Assembly: GCA_028290685.1 (NCBI GenBank)
Contig: JAQGJI010000178.1
Coordinates: 1 to 7,435, forward strand
Length of the DNA stretch: 7,435 nt
Direction of reading: 5' to 3'
From: Devosia sp.
GTDB taxonomy: Bacteria; Pseudomonadota; Alphaproteobacteria; Rhizobiales; Devosiaceae
Positions within the stretch are counted from its first letter, which is position 1, and the number at the start of each line of letters is the position of its first letter. The notes below the pieces were generated by a model. It ran no database searches, was not told the origin of the DNA, and saw only the letters and a list, made by a program, of their open reading frames with translations. Position numbers and translations under genes: made by a program. Shown one piece after another: positions 1-6,823 of this stretch.

Positions 1-2
1 AT

Positions 3-626
3 GGCGGGTGGTCGGGACATGACCCCGAAGAATGCGCCGCCATTTATCGCCGCTGGCTGCACGAGGACGGCTATTCGGTTCGCATGGCCACCGAAACCAG
101 CGCCTTTGCCGATCCTGCGATTCACGACCTGTCGTTGATCGTACCGATCTTTACCATGAGCAAGATCGAAAAAGCCGAGGTCGAGAACCTTGCCAGGGCA
201 GTGGAGAACGGCGTCGGCCTGGCCGGTCACCACGGCGGCATGAGCGATGCCTTCCGCGATGCGGTGGAGTATCAGTTCATGGTCGGTGGGCAATGGGTGG
301 CCCATCCGGGCAACATCATCGACTACACGGTGGACGTTGCCGATCCGCTGGACCCGATCATGGCCGGGATCAAGTCGTTTGCCTACACTTCCGAGCAATA
401 TTACATGCACGTGGACCCGTCCAACCAGGTGCTGGCCACGACCACGTTCACGGGCGAACATGCGTACTGGATCAAGGGCGTCAAGATGCCGGTGGTGTGG
501 AAGCGCCAGCATGGCAAGGGGCGGGTGTTTCACTCAACGCTGGGGCACCAGGCCAAGGAATTCGAGAACCGCGAAATGGCAACCATCCTGCGGCGCGGCA
601 TGAATTGGGCGGCGCGGGAGGATTAG
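3..626 (+). CDS. ThuA-domain protein, 5' partial
   Basis: This is the last 207 residues of a ThuA-family protein, read in the frame starting at base 3. The fold resembles a class I glutamine amidotransferase. In Sinorhizobium meliloti ThuA acts with the dehydrogenase ThuB in use of trehalose and related disaccharides, but many members have no known substrate. The visible part opens with GGWSGHDPEE (residues 1-10), the usual N-terminal signature just after a first beta strand, so probably fewer than ten residues are missing. Further family blocks are GLAGHHGGMSD (72-82), GGQWVAHPG (95-103) and SEQYYMHVDPSN (130-141), followed near the end by a VVW...GKGRVF strand and LGH. The frame stays open left of the in-frame ATG at base 84, and that stretch is clearly part of the domain, so base 84 is not the start. 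Family assignment is secure; trehalose as the substrate is inference. Confidence 0.9.
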   Translation, partial: GGWSGHDPEECAAIYRRWLHEDGYSVRMATETSAFADPAIHDLSLIVPIFTMSKIEKAEVENLARAVENGVGLAGHHGGMSDAFRDAVEYQFMVGGQWVAHPGNIIDYTVDVADPLDPIMAGIKSFAYTSEQYYMHVDPSNQVLATTTFTGEHAYWIKGVKMPVVWKRQHGKGRVFHSTLGHQAKEFENREMATILRRGMNWAARED

Positions 627-640
627 GGGCCCCGGCCCCT
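625..640 (+). terminator. Weak hairpin after the ThuA gene
   Basis: AGGGGC (625-630) and GCCCCT (635-640) form a perfect 6-bp stem with a 4-base loop that overlaps the ThuA stop codon. No run of T follows, so it is at best a weak or Rho-assisted terminator or an mRNA 3'-end stabiliser. Confidence 0.3.
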
Positions 641-686
641 GCTTGCTCGATCCCCATCGTCCCGGCGCAGGCTCCGACGGCATGGG

Positions 687-714
687 TTAGTCGGACCGGA
701 CGCGATCATATATC
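687..714 (+). promoter_or_regulatory. Candidate promoter for the cytochrome b/molybdoenzyme pair
   Basis: TTAGTC (687-692) is followed after 16 bases by TATATC (709-714), which matches four of six bases of the sigma-70 -10 consensus. The -35 match is poor. It is the only A/T-rich spot in the 161-base gap and would start transcription near base 720, just where the first copy of the direct repeat lies. This is inferred from sequence likeness only. Confidence 0.3.
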
Positions 715-768
715 GGTGATGGTGAGCCACTCTTTCTTCAGGCGCCGTAACTGGTCATAGTGAGCCAC
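715..768 (+). repeat. Pair of 16-base direct repeats upstream of the cytochrome b gene
   Basis: GGTGATGGTGAGCCAC (715-730) and GGTCATAGTGAGCCAC (753-768) match at 14 of 16 bases, with the last nine identical. Their starts lie 38 bases apart. They sit between the candidate -10 box and the ribosome binding site of the cytochrome gene, a position suited to a repressor operator. The spacing is not a whole number of helical turns (about 3.6), so two proteins bound to the same face is not implied. Confidence 0.45.
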
Positions 769-787
769 GAGAGCGCCGGGGAAGACG

Positions 788-1636
788 ATGACCGACAATA
801 AAAGCTTACCGGGAAGCCGGGGGCCGCTCATTTACCGGCAGTCGATCTGGACCCGGCTGACCCATTGGGCGTGGGCGATATGTCTGTTTTTCCTGCTGCT
901 GACCGGATTGCAGATCTTTAATGCCCACCCCGCGCTCTATATCGGGCAGCAATCGGGCTTTGACTTCGACAATGCCGTTCTCGAGATTGGAGCGGTCAAC
1001 ACCGATGCGGGACCGCGCGGCCAGACGACGGTGCTGGGCCGGACCTTTGATACAACCGGTGTGCTGGGCGTCAGCGGCGCGGCGGCGCGGCCGACATTCA
1101 CCGCCTTTCCGGGGGCGCTGACCATTCCGGGCTATCGCGACCTGGGAACGGGCCGGGTGGTGCATTTCTTTTTTGGCTGGGTGTTCGTCGCAACCATGTT
1201 CGTCTGGTTCACGGCCAGCCTGATCAATGGACACATCAGACGCGATGTTCTGCCCCGGCCGGCCGATGTTGCGGGCGTCCCCAAGGACATTGCCGATCAC
1301 GCCCGCTTGCGCCTCAAGCACGGGCGCAGCTACGGACCCTTGCAGAAGCTGGCTTACTTTGGCGTGTTTTTCGTCCTGTTTCCGCTGATCGTGCTCACCG
1401 GACTGACCATGAGCCCGGGAGTAAACGCTGCCGCGCCATGGATGCTGGACCTGTTTGGCGGGCGCCAGACGGCGCGCACCATTCACTTCGTTGTCATGGT
1501 GCTGCTGGTGGCGTTCTTTATCATCCATATCGTCATGGTGGTCGCGGCCGGTCCGTTCAACGAATTGCGCTCGATGATCACGGGCTGGTATCGCGCCAGC
1601 CCCGGGACGCCGAGTGTTCACGGAGACAAGCCATGA
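788..1636 (+). CDS. Diheme b-type cytochrome membrane subunit (cytochrome b561 / formate dehydrogenase gamma-like)
   Basis: A 282-residue integral membrane protein of the prokaryotic cytochrome b561 group, which carries electrons between a periplasmic partner and the quinone pool. Four hydrophobic helices are visible near residues 27-44, 125-146, 188-208 and 232-254. Candidate heme ligands are His26 in helix 1, His126 in helix 2, and His233 plus His247 in helix 4. This pattern, with two histidines 14 residues apart in the last helix, matches the diheme arrangement of E. coli FdnI. A loop of about 80 residues joins helices 1 and 2. The ATG at 788 follows GGGGAAG (778-784), a good ribosome binding site though only 3 bases away. 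The stop overlaps the start of the next gene as ATGA, so the two are translationally coupled and the products very probably form one complex. The substrate is unknown. Confidence 0.88.
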   Translation: MTDNKSLPGSRGPLIYRQSIWTRLTHWAWAICLFFLLLTGLQIFNAHPALYIGQQSGFDFDNAVLEIGAVNTDAGPRGQTTVLGRTFDTTGVLGVSGAAARPTFTAFPGALTIPGYRDLGTGRVVHFFFGWVFVATMFVWFTASLINGHIRRDVLPRPADVAGVPKDIADHARLRLKHGRSYGPLQKLAYFGVFFVLFPLIVLTGLTMSPGVNAAAPWMLDLFGGRQTARTIHFVVMVLLVAFFIIHIVMVVAAGPFNELRSMITGWYRASPGTPSVHGDKP

Positions 1637-2421
1637 GCGGCCTGATCACGCGCCGGAACTTTCTGCGCTCATCCGGGCTTGCCGGATCTGGGCTGCTGCT
1701 GGCCGGATGCGACCAGTTCAACTTCCTGGCCAGCCAGAGCCACCCCGCCCGGCAGGTGATGGACAGCGCCAATGTGCTGACCTATCAGGTGCAACGCGCC
1801 CTGATCGGGGACCAGACGCTGGCGCGCGAATATTCGGCCAGCGAAATCCGCCAGGGGCAGCGCCCCAACGGCTCCACCGATCCAACGACGCCGCAATATG
1901 TGGCGCTGCGCCAGGGCAATTTTGCCGATTACCGGTTTCGTGTCACGGGACTGGTGGACCGCCCGCAGGAGTTCACGCTTGATCAATTGCGCAACATGCC
2001 GGCACGCAGCCAGATCACCCGGCACGATTGCGTGGAGGGGTGGAGCTGTATCGCAAAATGGACCGGAACGCCGCTGGGGCCGATCCTGGATATGGCCGGG
2101 GTCAGGCCCAATGCGCGCTTTGCGGTGTATCATTGCTTTGACAACATCCAGCGCACGCTCTCGGGCGACATTCTGTATTACACCAGCTCGGACCTGGTGG
2201 ATGCCTATCATCCGCAATCGATCCTGAGCTATGGGCTCAACGACCAGGTTCTGCCGGTAAGCAATGGGGCCCCGATACGGCTGCGCATCGAGCGCGCACT
2301 GGGGTACAAGCAGCCGAAATATCTTCATACGGTGGAACTGGTGGATAGCCTTGAAGGGTTCGGCAAGGGCCGCGGCGGCTATTGGGAAGACACCGGATAT
2401 GACTGGTTCGCGGGGATATGA
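1633..2421 (+). CDS. Tat-exported lipoprotein, molybdopterin-dependent oxidoreductase (sulfite oxidase/MsrP fold)
   Basis: A 262-residue molybdenum-cofactor protein of the sulfite oxidase superfamily, acting outside the inner membrane. The N-terminus has a twin-arginine motif, RRNFLR (7-12), then a short hydrophobic stretch and a lipobox LAGC with Cys26. The +2 residue is Asp27, which in E. coli keeps lipoproteins in the inner membrane. The cofactor domain follows from about residue 90. RHDCVEGWS (130-138) contains Cys133, the expected molybdenum ligand, and NGAPIRL (211-217) and GYKQPKYLHTVELVD (224-238) are late family blocks. The ATG at 1633 is preceded by GGAG (1622-1625) with a 7-base gap. 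The gene overlaps the cytochrome b gene by four bases, an arrangement functionally like MsrP-MsrQ but with an unrelated type of heme partner. No dimerisation domain or heme c domain is present. The substrate could be sulfite, methionine sulfoxide or another oxo compound; the sequence does not decide. Confidence 0.88.
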   Translation: MSGLITRRNFLRSSGLAGSGLLLAGCDQFNFLASQSHPARQVMDSANVLTYQVQRALIGDQTLAREYSASEIRQGQRPNGSTDPTTPQYVALRQGNFADYRFRVTGLVDRPQEFTLDQLRNMPARSQITRHDCVEGWSCIAKWTGTPLGPILDMAGVRPNARFAVYHCFDNIQRTLSGDILYYTSSDLVDAYHPQSILSYGLNDQVLPVSNGAPIRLRIERALGYKQPKYLHTVELVDSLEGFGKGRGGYWEDTGYDWFAGI

Positions 2422-2816
2422 GGATCTCTGGTCGGGCCGGTGTGCCCAGCGGTGGGTGGGCGGATGCAGCTTTCCTGCTCGCTTTCCCCGCATTCCTTTC
2501 ATGCATGGGGCAGCCCCGAATTGCCTTGCATTTTGGTCCCCACTCCCCCACATAGGGCGCATCGTCACTGGCGCATGGCTTCTTTCGAGAATCCGAAGGC
2601 GCCCATTGGTGACGGACTTCTCTTCTTATCCCCTGCGGTGAGCGGCGAAGTCAGCCCGGAAACAATTGTCCGGGTTCGAGCCAGCACCCGCGCGATATCA
2701 TCCTTTTATCGCCCGATTGCACCTGTTGATCCGCTGTCCTTTTGGGGACGGCGACCTGCGCGCTGCATTTTTCTGCGCGCGTTGCAGCGCCATTAGGGCG
2801 CAGAAAGAACTGTTTC
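2422..2816 (+). promoter_or_regulatory. 395-base gene-free region; structured leader of the helicase gene
   Basis: No convincing gene lies here on either strand; the open frames present lack family likeness and good start sites. The first part (to about 2640) shows no strong terminator and no clear promoter. The second part holds a series of hairpins: CCCGGA/TCCGGG (2655-2660 with 2669-2674), GCGATA/TATCGC (2692-2697 with 2707-2712), GCGCTGCA/TGCAGCGC (2760-2767 with 2783-2790) and GCGCC/GGCGC (2787-2791 with 2797-2801). The last two share bases 2787-2790, so they cannot both form, and the final one touches the ribosome binding site. This is consistent with a regulated 5' leader; no known riboswitch class is recognised. 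Confidence 0.45.
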
Positions 2817-2819
2817 TTG
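2802..2819 (+). promoter_or_regulatory. Ribosome binding site and TTG start of the helicase
   Basis: The purine run AGAAAGAA (2802-2809) lies 7 bases before a TTG at 2817-2819. Translation from this TTG gives MNDFISLGLP, which aligns with the usual N-terminus of RhlE-type helicases just before the Q motif. The next in-frame ATG would lie inside the conserved core, and the upstream TTG at 2742 would add 25 unconserved residues across the hairpins. I therefore prefer TTG 2817. The binding site is a weak match to the consensus. Confidence 0.6.
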
Positions 2820-4442
2820 AACGACTTTATTTCCCTTGGTCTGCCCTCGATCATCACCGACAGCCTCACCGCTGGCGGCTTTACCGAGCCGACCAAAATC
2901 CAGAGCCAGGCCATTCCCAAGCTGATGGAAGGCCGGGACATGATGGGCATTGCCCAGACCGGTTCGGGCAAGACGGCGGCTTTCGGCCTGCCGATCCTGG
3001 CCGGCATCCTCACGCTCACCGGCCGTCCGCGGCCGCTGACCACACGCGCGCTGATTTTGGCGCCGACGCGTGAACTGGCCGTGCAGATCGATGAAGCCAT
3101 CCGCAAGTTTGCCGGCTCCAAGATGAAGCTCGATACCGTGCTGCTGCTGGGCGGCGTGTCGCGCTACCATCAGGTCAAAAAGCTCGAGCGCGGTGCCGAC
3201 ATCGTTGTGGCCACCCCCGGCCGCCTGAAGGATTTGATGGATGACGGCAAGATCCGGCTGAACGAAACGCGCTGGTTCGTGCTCGATGAAGCCGATCGCA
3301 TGCTGGACATGGGTTTTATCGCCCCGGTTCGTGCCATTGCCAAGGCCATCGGCATCAAGCGCCAGACCATGATGTTCTCGGCCACGATGGCCCCTGAAGT
3401 CGCCGACCTTGCCAAAAGCCTGCTCAACGAGCCGGTGCGGGTCGATGCATCGGTTGCGGGCTCCACCGTGGTCAAGATCGACCAGCGGGTGATCCTGTCG
3501 GGCGCCAAGGCCAAGCGCGGCGTGCTCAACGAATTGCTGGGCAGCGAAACCGAAAACATGGAGCGTGTGATCATTTTCGCGCGCACCAAGCACGGTGCCG
3601 ACAGGGTTGCCAAGAACCTCGAGATCGATGGTCACAAGGCCGCAGCCATTCACGGCAACAAGTCGCAGAATGCCCGCCAGAGCGCGCTCAAGGGCTTCAC
3701 CAATGGCGACGTACGCATTCTGGTGGCAACCGACATTGCCGCGCGCGGCATCGACGTGCCCGGCATTACCCACGTGGTGAACTATGAATTGCCGGACGAT
3801 CCAGAGAACTACGTGCACCGCATCGGCCGCACCGGACGCAATGGCGCGTCGGGCTTTGCCATCACGCTGTGTGACGGCACCGAGCGCGGCAAGCTGCGTG
3901 ATGTGGAACGCCTGATCCGCCGCACGCTGCCCTATAGCGGCGATCTGCATCTGGCCAACGATACCGGCGTCGTGGAAGCACCACGCTCGGCCTACAAGAA
4001 GCCCGCAGGTGGCCGTCCGGGTCCGCGCTCGGCCAAGAACCCGCGTGCGCCGCAAGCGGACCGCCGTTCGCCTGCCGAGCGCCGGCCGTTTGCCGAGTTC
4101 AATGGGGAAGGCGGCAATCGCGCGCAGCCCCATCACCAGCCATCGGACGCACCACGCGCCCGTCCGGCTGCCGAGGGAGCCGGGCGTCAGCGGCCAGCAG
4201 CCGATGCGCGCCCGCGCAGCGACGCATCCCGTTCGCGCCCCGATGCAGCCCGTCCCCGGCCCGAGGGACAGGCACCACGTGCGGTTCGCCGCGACATGGA
4301 GACCGGCAAGCCAATGGTTGCCAAAACCGCTGATGCCGGCAAGCCGACAGCGAGCAAGCAGCGCTGGGGCAAGGCGCAGAAGGACGCGATCAAGACGGGC
4401 GGGCGTTCCAATGCCGATCGCCAGCGCGGCCGTGTGGCATAG
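2817..4442 (+). CDS. DEAD-box ATP-dependent RNA helicase, RhlE-like, with long basic tail
   Basis: A 541-residue cytoplasmic RNA helicase that unwinds or remodels RNA using ATP, likely in ribosome assembly, mRNA decay or cold adaptation. All core motifs are intact: Q motif GFTEPTKIQ (21-29), motif I AQTGSGKT (46-53), Ia PTRELA (83-88), Ib TPGR (133-136), II DEAD (157-160), III SAT (188-190), IV IIFART (252-257), V ARGIDVP (309-315) and VI HRIGRTGR (334-341). The last 150 or so residues are low-complexity and rich in Arg, Pro, Ala and Asp/Ser, with a Lys-rich end; tails like this usually bind RNA and are disordered. The phrasing of the core resembles RhlE more than DeaD or SrmB, but the subfamily is not certain. 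It is a single-gene unit: a long leader precedes it and a strong terminator follows. The start is a TTG codon. Confidence 0.93.
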   Translation: MNDFISLGLPSIITDSLTAGGFTEPTKIQSQAIPKLMEGRDMMGIAQTGSGKTAAFGLPILAGILTLTGRPRPLTTRALILAPTRELAVQIDEAIRKFAGSKMKLDTVLLLGGVSRYHQVKKLERGADIVVATPGRLKDLMDDGKIRLNETRWFVLDEADRMLDMGFIAPVRAIAKAIGIKRQTMMFSATMAPEVADLAKSLLNEPVRVDASVAGSTVVKIDQRVILSGAKAKRGVLNELLGSETENMERVIIFARTKHGADRVAKNLEIDGHKAAAIHGNKSQNARQSALKGFTNGDVRILVATDIAARGIDVPGITHVVNYELPDDPENYVHRIGRTGRNGASGFAITLCDGTERGKLRDVERLIRRTLPYSGDLHLANDTGVVEAPRSAYKKPAGGRPGPRSAKNPRAPQADRRSPAERRPFAEFNGEGGNRAQPHHQPSDAPRARPAAEGAGRQRPAADARPRSDASRSRPDAARPRPEGQAPRAVRRDMETGKPMVAKTADAGKPTASKQRWGKAQKDAIKTGGRSNADRQRGRVA

Positions 4443-4471
4443 AACCTGGCAACAGCTTCAACAGCATAATG

Positions 4472-4500
4472 AAAGGGCGGCCCGGGTGGCCGCCCTTTTT
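4472..4500 (+). terminator. Intrinsic terminator of the helicase gene
   Basis: GGGCGGCC (4475-4482) pairs perfectly with GGCCGCCC (4488-4495) around the 5-base loop CGGGT, and AAA/TTT extends the stem. Five T residues (4496-4500) follow, 30 bases after the helicase stop. Read from the other strand the stem is followed by TTTC, so it may also stop transcripts running out of otsA, the convergent neighbour. Confidence 0.93.
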
Positions 4501-4599
4501 GCTGGTGAAGTCCCCATGGCATTGAGCCCTGCGCAGCGGGCGGAACAATAACCGCGCGGATGGGTGGCCCGGCCCCCCTCGCGTGCGGCAGGCGACTGG

Positions 4600-6006
4600 C
4601 TAGGCGACGTAGAGAATGTCGCGCGTGGTGGGGCTGTTGCTGGCATTGGCCGGTGCCAGACGGTCAATGAAGCTTTTCGACCAGTCCTCGACATTGTGCC
4701 GGCGTGCTGCGCTCATCAGCGCCTGCCAGCGCGCAATGCGCTCATCAAGAGGCATGTCGAGCGCCATGCGCAGCGCTTCGGCCGTTTCGTCCGTATCAAA
4801 CGGATTGACCAGAATGGCGGTATCGAAAATTTCGGCGGCGCCGGCAAACCGGGACAGCACGAGGACGCCGGGATCGGCAGGGTCCTGGGCACCGACATAT
4901 TCATGGGCCACCAGATTCATGCCGTCGCGCAGGGGCGTCACAAGCCCCACCTTTGCGAGCCGGTACAGCCCGGCAAGACTGGCCTGACCATAGGCGCGCT
5001 TGACGTAGGTCAGCGGCGACCAGTCGGGTTCGGCAAAACGCCCGATGACACGGCCACACATGGCATCGAGAGTTTCGCTGATTTCGCGGTATTCCTTGAT
5101 GCTGTCGCGCGAAGGGGGGGCAACCTGCAGCATATGCACGTTGCGCCGGAAGCGGCTGTCGTTGGCGAGCAGCTTTTCATAGGCCTCCACCCGCTGCGGC
5201 AGGCCCTTGGAATAGTCCAGCCGGTCAACGCCCAGGATAAGCTTTTGCCCATCCATGGCGCGCTCCATGCGCTTGACCATTTTAGTGGCAGCCGGGCTGA
5301 CCGCCAGCCTGGCAAACGCATCGGGGTCCGACCCGATGGGAAAGCACGCGATCTCGGTGCGGCTGAAATCCACCCACTGCAGCGGATCCCCAGAAAGGCT
5401 GGACGGGGACTGGTGCTCGGCAAATTCGGTAAAGGCGGTGACGTCGCGCTGCGCTTGCATGCCCACCAGATCGTAGCGGGAAAGATCGCGCATCAGATCG
5501 TGGTGGTGGGGTATCGCAAACAGGGTATCGATAGTGGGAAACGGGATGTGCAGATAAAACCCGATCCGGTTGCGTACTCCCAGATTGCGCAACTCGCTGG
5601 CCAGCGGGATCAGGTGGTAGTCATGCACCCAGATCACATCGTCCGGCTTGATCAGGGGCAAAAGGGCCTGGGCGAACTGGGCATTGACGCGGCGATAGCC
5701 CTCGTACCAATGCGCCTCGATGGTCGCCAGGTCGAGCCGCAGGTGGAAGCTGGGCCAGAGAATGGAATTGGAAAATCCAGCGTAATAGGCGTGGTGATCG
5801 TCCTTGGTCAGATCGATCTGGGCAACGGACAGACCATCAATGTCCTCGAAAGCGGCCGCAGGTTGGGGCTTTTCCACCAGTTTACCCGACCAGCCGAACC
5901 AGAAACCTTCTCGTTCCGCCAGGGTCTTGCGCAGGGCCACGGCCAGCCCACCAGCCGCCGGACCCTTGCCCGGCGTCCGATTAGAAACAACAATCAGTCT
6001 AGTCAC
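4600..6006 (-). CDS. otsA: Trehalose-6-phosphate synthase (UDP-glucose dependent)
   Basis: A 468-residue GT20 glycosyltransferase, the usual length. It joins glucose from UDP-glucose to glucose 6-phosphate, making trehalose 6-phosphate in the cytoplasm. Active-site residues known from E. coli OtsA are present at nearly the same numbers: Arg10, the GG pair 19-20 in the N-loop, GWSG (38-41), Trp84, HDYHL with Asp129 (128-132), His153, Arg262 and Lys267 in DRLDYSKGL (261-269), and RDGMNLVAHE (360-369) with Asp361 and Glu369. The start is GTG (bases 6006-6004). AAGGAAGA (6018-6011) stands at proper distance, whereas the nearer ATG at 6010-6008 is out of frame and stops after three codons. The gene begins 24 bases after the otsB stop, so the two form one operon transcribed leftwards. 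It ends convergent with the helicase gene. Confidence 0.97.
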   Translation of the reverse strand: MTRLIVVSNRTPGKGPAAGGLAVALRKTLAEREGFWFGWSGKLVEKPQPAAAFEDIDGLSVAQIDLTKDDHHAYYAGFSNSILWPSFHLRLDLATIEAHWYEGYRRVNAQFAQALLPLIKPDDVIWVHDYHLIPLASELRNLGVRNRIGFYLHIPFPTIDTLFAIPHHHDLMRDLSRYDLVGMQAQRDVTAFTEFAEHQSPSSLSGDPLQWVDFSRTEIACFPIGSDPDAFARLAVSPAATKMVKRMERAMDGQKLILGVDRLDYSKGLPQRVEAYEKLLANDSRFRRNVHMLQVAPPSRDSIKEYREISETLDAMCGRVIGRFAEPDWSPLTYVKRAYGQASLAGLYRLAKVGLVTPLRDGMNLVAHEYVGAQDPADPGVLVLSRFAGAAEIFDTAILVNPFDTDETAEALRMALDMPLDERIARWQALMSAARRHNVEDWSKSFIDRLAPANASNSPTTRDILYVA

Positions 6007-6018
6007 TCATTCTTCCTT
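5999..6018 (-). promoter_or_regulatory. otsA ribosome binding site with an overlapping three-codon ORF
   Basis: AAGGAAGA at 6018-6011 is a strong ribosome binding site. Directly after it comes ATG AGT GAC TAG (6010-5999), a three-codon reading frame that overlaps the GTG start of otsA (6006-6004) in another frame. With the AGGA core as reference, the ATG lies about 3 bases away and the GTG about 7, so GTG is favoured as the real start. The ATG could still draw some ribosomes. Confidence 0.55.
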
Positions 6019-6030
6019 AGATGGCTGCCC

Positions 6031-6813
6031 TCAATGGGGCAGCGCCTGCTCCCGATCCCGATCCCGCGCCGCGATATCGCTCAAGCCCTTGATCAATGCA
6101 TGGACGGAGGCGACATTGGCGATGCGCATGCGGGCCGCTGTATCTCCCTCGCCCAGTTTTATGCCGACCCCGCCCAGTTCCTGAGCGGCGATAAAGGCAT
6201 CTTCGTCCGTGGTGTCATCGCCGATAAAGATCGGCGTGCGTCCCAGAAATGGTTCTTCGCGCATGAAGGCGCGCAGGGCATCGCCCTTGGTCACGCCGCT
6301 GGGCCGCGCTTCGAACACCATCTTGCCGGCGACCAGCGTAAAATCGGGAACGGTGTGCAACGCCTCTTCCATGGCCGTGCGGGCCGTATCTTCGAGTTCG
6401 GGCGCCTGGCGATAGTGCAGCGCCACGGCGCCCTCCTTGGCTTCCATCACCAGGCCTGGATTGGCTTCAACCACGGACTCGATTGCATGGGCGATTTCCG
6501 TCGCTCCCGCTAGAGCGGCAGGATCGATGGTCTCGACCGATCCGTCAGCCCGGCGGCGCTGGGTGCCATGGGCACCCGCAACGGGCAGGTGCAGCGGTGC
6601 CAGGAAGCGATCGATATCGGCGATCTGGCGGCCGGTAATCACCGCAAAAGCGCTGCCAAGTTCGTGGGCAACGCGCTCAAGCTCGGCAGCCAGGGTCTCC
6701 GGCACGTCAATACCGTTGGGGGTCTCGGCAAGCTCCACCAGGGTTCCGTCGAAGTCGGTGAATATGGCCAATTGCGGAATGGCGTGGGGAACGACTGCAT
6801 CGATTTGGGACAT
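6031..6813 (-). CDS. otsB: Trehalose-6-phosphate phosphatase
   Basis: A 260-residue HAD-superfamily phosphatase that removes the phosphate from trehalose 6-phosphate to give trehalose, the step after OtsA. Motif I is DFDGTL with nucleophile Asp20 and acid/base Asp22; motif II is ITGR with Thr60; motif III is Lys176 in VTKGDAL; motif IV is GDDTTDEDAF (198-207) with the magnesium-binding aspartates. GAHGTQRR (80-87) is the usual cap-side block. The ATG at 6813 follows a modest AGG (6823-6821). The frame is open for 35 codons upstream but holds no ATG, GTG or TTG, which fixes this start. It is the first gene of an otsB-otsA operon. The C-terminus RDRDRE is encoded by a short CCCGAT repeat (plus-strand reading, from 6051). 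Confidence 0.96.
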   Translation of the reverse strand: MSQIDAVVPHAIPQLAIFTDFDGTLVELAETPNGIDVPETLAAELERVAHELGSAFAVITGRQIADIDRFLAPLHLPVAGAHGTQRRRADGSVETIDPAALAGATEIAHAIESVVEANPGLVMEAKEGAVALHYRQAPELEDTARTAMEEALHTVPDFTLVAGKMVFEARPSGVTKGDALRAFMREEPFLGRTPIFIGDDTTDEDAFIAAQELGGVGIKLGEGDTAARMRIANVASVHALIKGLSDIAARDRDREQALPH

Positions 6814-6823
6814 CGGGCGGACC

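Noticed and set aside
806..1621. A 271-codon minus-strand open frame opposite the cytochrome b gene
   Set aside because: It is charged and His/Arg/Gln-rich, as expected for the antisense of membrane-helix codons, and the plus strand has heme-ligand helices and a ribosome binding site.
2668..2690. tRNA-like stretch, GTCCGGGTTCGAGCC
   Set aside because: It resembles a T-loop, but the 3' side does not pair to close the stem and no anticodon or acceptor arms are found upstream. It is not a tRNA, and there is too little to call a tRNA-derived attachment site.
2440..2796. A 118-codon plus-strand open frame between the molybdoenzyme and helicase genes
   Set aside because: No ribosome binding site of note and no protein-like pattern, and it runs through the hairpins of the leader.
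2793..4136. A 447-codon minus-strand open frame opposite the helicase
   Set aside because: The plus strand has all DEAD-box motifs in order; this frame is a His/Gly/Ala-rich shadow with no recognisable domain.
6051..6066. Short CCCGAT tandem repeat in the 3' end of otsB
   Set aside because: Fewer than three full in-frame copies encoding RDRDRE; too short to suggest a phase-variable tract.
4564..6513. A 649-codon open frame on the plus strand opposite otsA and otsB
   Set aside because: It covers two well-recognised minus-strand genes and shows no family motifs; long antisense frames are common in GC-rich coding DNA.
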